DNA of 5,831 nt, taken from assembly GCA_030606385.1 (NCBI GenBank), contig JAUWGN010000075.1, positions 1 through 5,831 on the forward strand. Reading direction: 5' to 3'. This DNA comes from Dehalococcoidia bacterium (GTDB taxonomy: Bacteria; Chloroflexota; Dehalococcoidia; GIF9; AB-539-J10). The notes beneath the pieces were generated by a model. The model was not told where the DNA came from, ran no database searches, and was given only the letters and a program-made list of their open reading frames with translations. Made by a program: the position numbers and the translations under genes. Shown one piece after another: positions 5,499 through 5,831 of this stretch; the first letter of the stretch is position 1, and every line of letters starts with the position of its first letter.

Positions 5499-5530
5499 TT
5501 GACAGAGTATGAAGTAAGATATGATAGAAT
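5499..5530 (+). promoter_or_regulatory. Candidate promoter for the right-edge gene
   Basis: A perfect TTGACA (5499-5504) is followed by an AT-rich stretch with two -10-like hexamers: TATGAT (5520-5525, spacer 15) and TAGAAT (5525-5530, spacer 20). Neither spacing is ideal, so the exact -10 is uncertain. Confidence 0.35.
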
Positions 5531-5547
5531 GAAGGCAGGCAGACACG

Positions 5548-5557
5548 ATTAGCTAAT
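5548..5557. promoter_or_regulatory. Perfect 10-bp palindrome downstream of the candidate promoter
   Basis: ATTAGCTAAT is fully self-complementary. It lies about 18 bases after the last -10-like hexamer, a position where a bound repressor would block transcription into the right-edge gene. The binding protein is unknown. Confidence 0.33.
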
Positions 5558-5698
5558 ATGCGATTCATAGACGCTTTCGTTCCAACTACATAAGGTTGGG
5601 AGTTGGGGGTGAAAGAAGGGCACTGGAATCGTTGTTTGATAGCGGCTACTGGTGGTTTTTTTGCTTTTGGGGATGTAGTTAAGAACATTAAACGATGC

Positions 5699-5704
5699 GG
5701 AGGT
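5699..5704 (+). promoter_or_regulatory. Ribosome-binding site for the right-edge gene
   Basis: GGAGGT ends seven bases before the GTG at 5712, ideal spacing. It is the main support for that start. Confidence 0.6.
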
Positions 5705-5711
5705 GGTCGTA

Positions 5712-5831
5712 GTGATTATAAAGTGGGGAGAGGTTGAGTTTGAGGGTCCCTATCCCATAACGGATTGGGAACCTCCACATGGTGCCGCTGTCTATGCAAT
5801 CATGATGAAGCCGCATCCTCAAATGAAGGTG
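5712..5831 (+). CDS. Protein of unknown function, 3'-partial (runs off the window)
   Basis: Forty codons are open from a GTG to the last base of the window, preceded by a well-placed GGAGGT. The protein begins MIIKWGEVEFEGPYPITDWE and continues through PPHGAAVYAIMMKP. The AAVYAIM strand (about 25-31) after a proline-rich approach recalls the 'GIY' strand that opens GIY-YIG-type domains, but the YIG half and the catalytic residues would lie outside the window. That resemblance is only a suggestion. The frame lacks low-complexity sequence and looks like genuine protein. An in-frame GTG at 5703 is less likely because it overlaps the ribosome-binding site. Confidence 0.6.
   Translation, partial: MIIKWGEVEFEGPYPITDWEPPHGAAVYAIMMKPHPQMKV

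Larger units (their letters stand above)
5301..5711. other. Non-coding divergent intergenic region between MarR and the right-edge gene
   Basis: No convincing gene is seen in these 411 bases. From left to right it holds the MarR ribosome-binding site, repeat copy 2 (5340-5416), and a candidate plus-strand promoter (5499-5530). A perfect palindrome (5548-5557) and a small hairpin, CCAAC/GTTGG at 5582-5599, follow. A long-range inverted pair AACTACAT (5584-5591)/ATGTAGTT (5673-5680) encloses a T-tract at 5656-5662. Last comes the ribosome-binding site of the right-edge gene. The plus-strand leader could be about 170 bases, long enough for RNA structure, but it matches no riboswitch I recognise. 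Confidence 0.5.

Overview
The window is ordinary bacterial chromosome with moderate G+C and rather low coding density (about three quarters coding). No rRNA, tRNA, CRISPR array or insertion sequence was recognised. The gene content (a PF06262-type zincin, a BldC-like small HTH protein, M24 and M28 peptidases, an SDR and a MarR regulator) and the mixture of Shine-Dalgarno-led and nearly leaderless genes would fit an uncultured Chloroflexota/Dehalococcoidia-like bacterium. That placement is an inference from gene style and has low confidence.

Left part (1-1676): the 3' end of an M24 'pita-bread' peptidase gene enters from the left on the + strand. It converges on a minus-strand gene for a small HExxH zincin, and an inverted repeat lies between the two stops. 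The M24 protein keeps four of five expected metal ligands but appears to lack one Glu ligand and two active-site histidines.

Middle (1677-3012): a 318-base non-coding stretch holds a palindrome upstream of the zincin gene and a good sigma70-type promoter for a plus-strand classical SDR gene. The ribosome-binding site of the SDR gene favours a TTG start. The SDR gene converges on the next minus-strand gene.

Right part (3013-5300): three minus-strand genes follow one another without being tightly linked: a membrane-anchored M28 metallopeptidase with its own TTGACA promoter, a small MerR/excisionase-type HTH protein, and a MarR-family regulator. The most unusual feature is a direct repeat of about 76 bp. 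One copy lies just upstream of the HTH gene and the other just upstream of the MarR gene, in the same orientation. This could be a shared regulatory region, a dispersed repeat, or the relic of a duplicated gene end.

Right edge (5301-5831): a 411-base intergenic region contains repeat copy 2, a candidate plus-strand promoter, a perfect 10-bp palindrome and a possible structured leader. It is followed by a Shine-Dalgarno-led GTG that opens a protein of unknown function running off the window.

No complete new multi-gene system is evident. The points most worth following up are the duplicated element around the two regulators, the degenerate M24 active site and the membrane hairpin inside the M28 catalytic domain.
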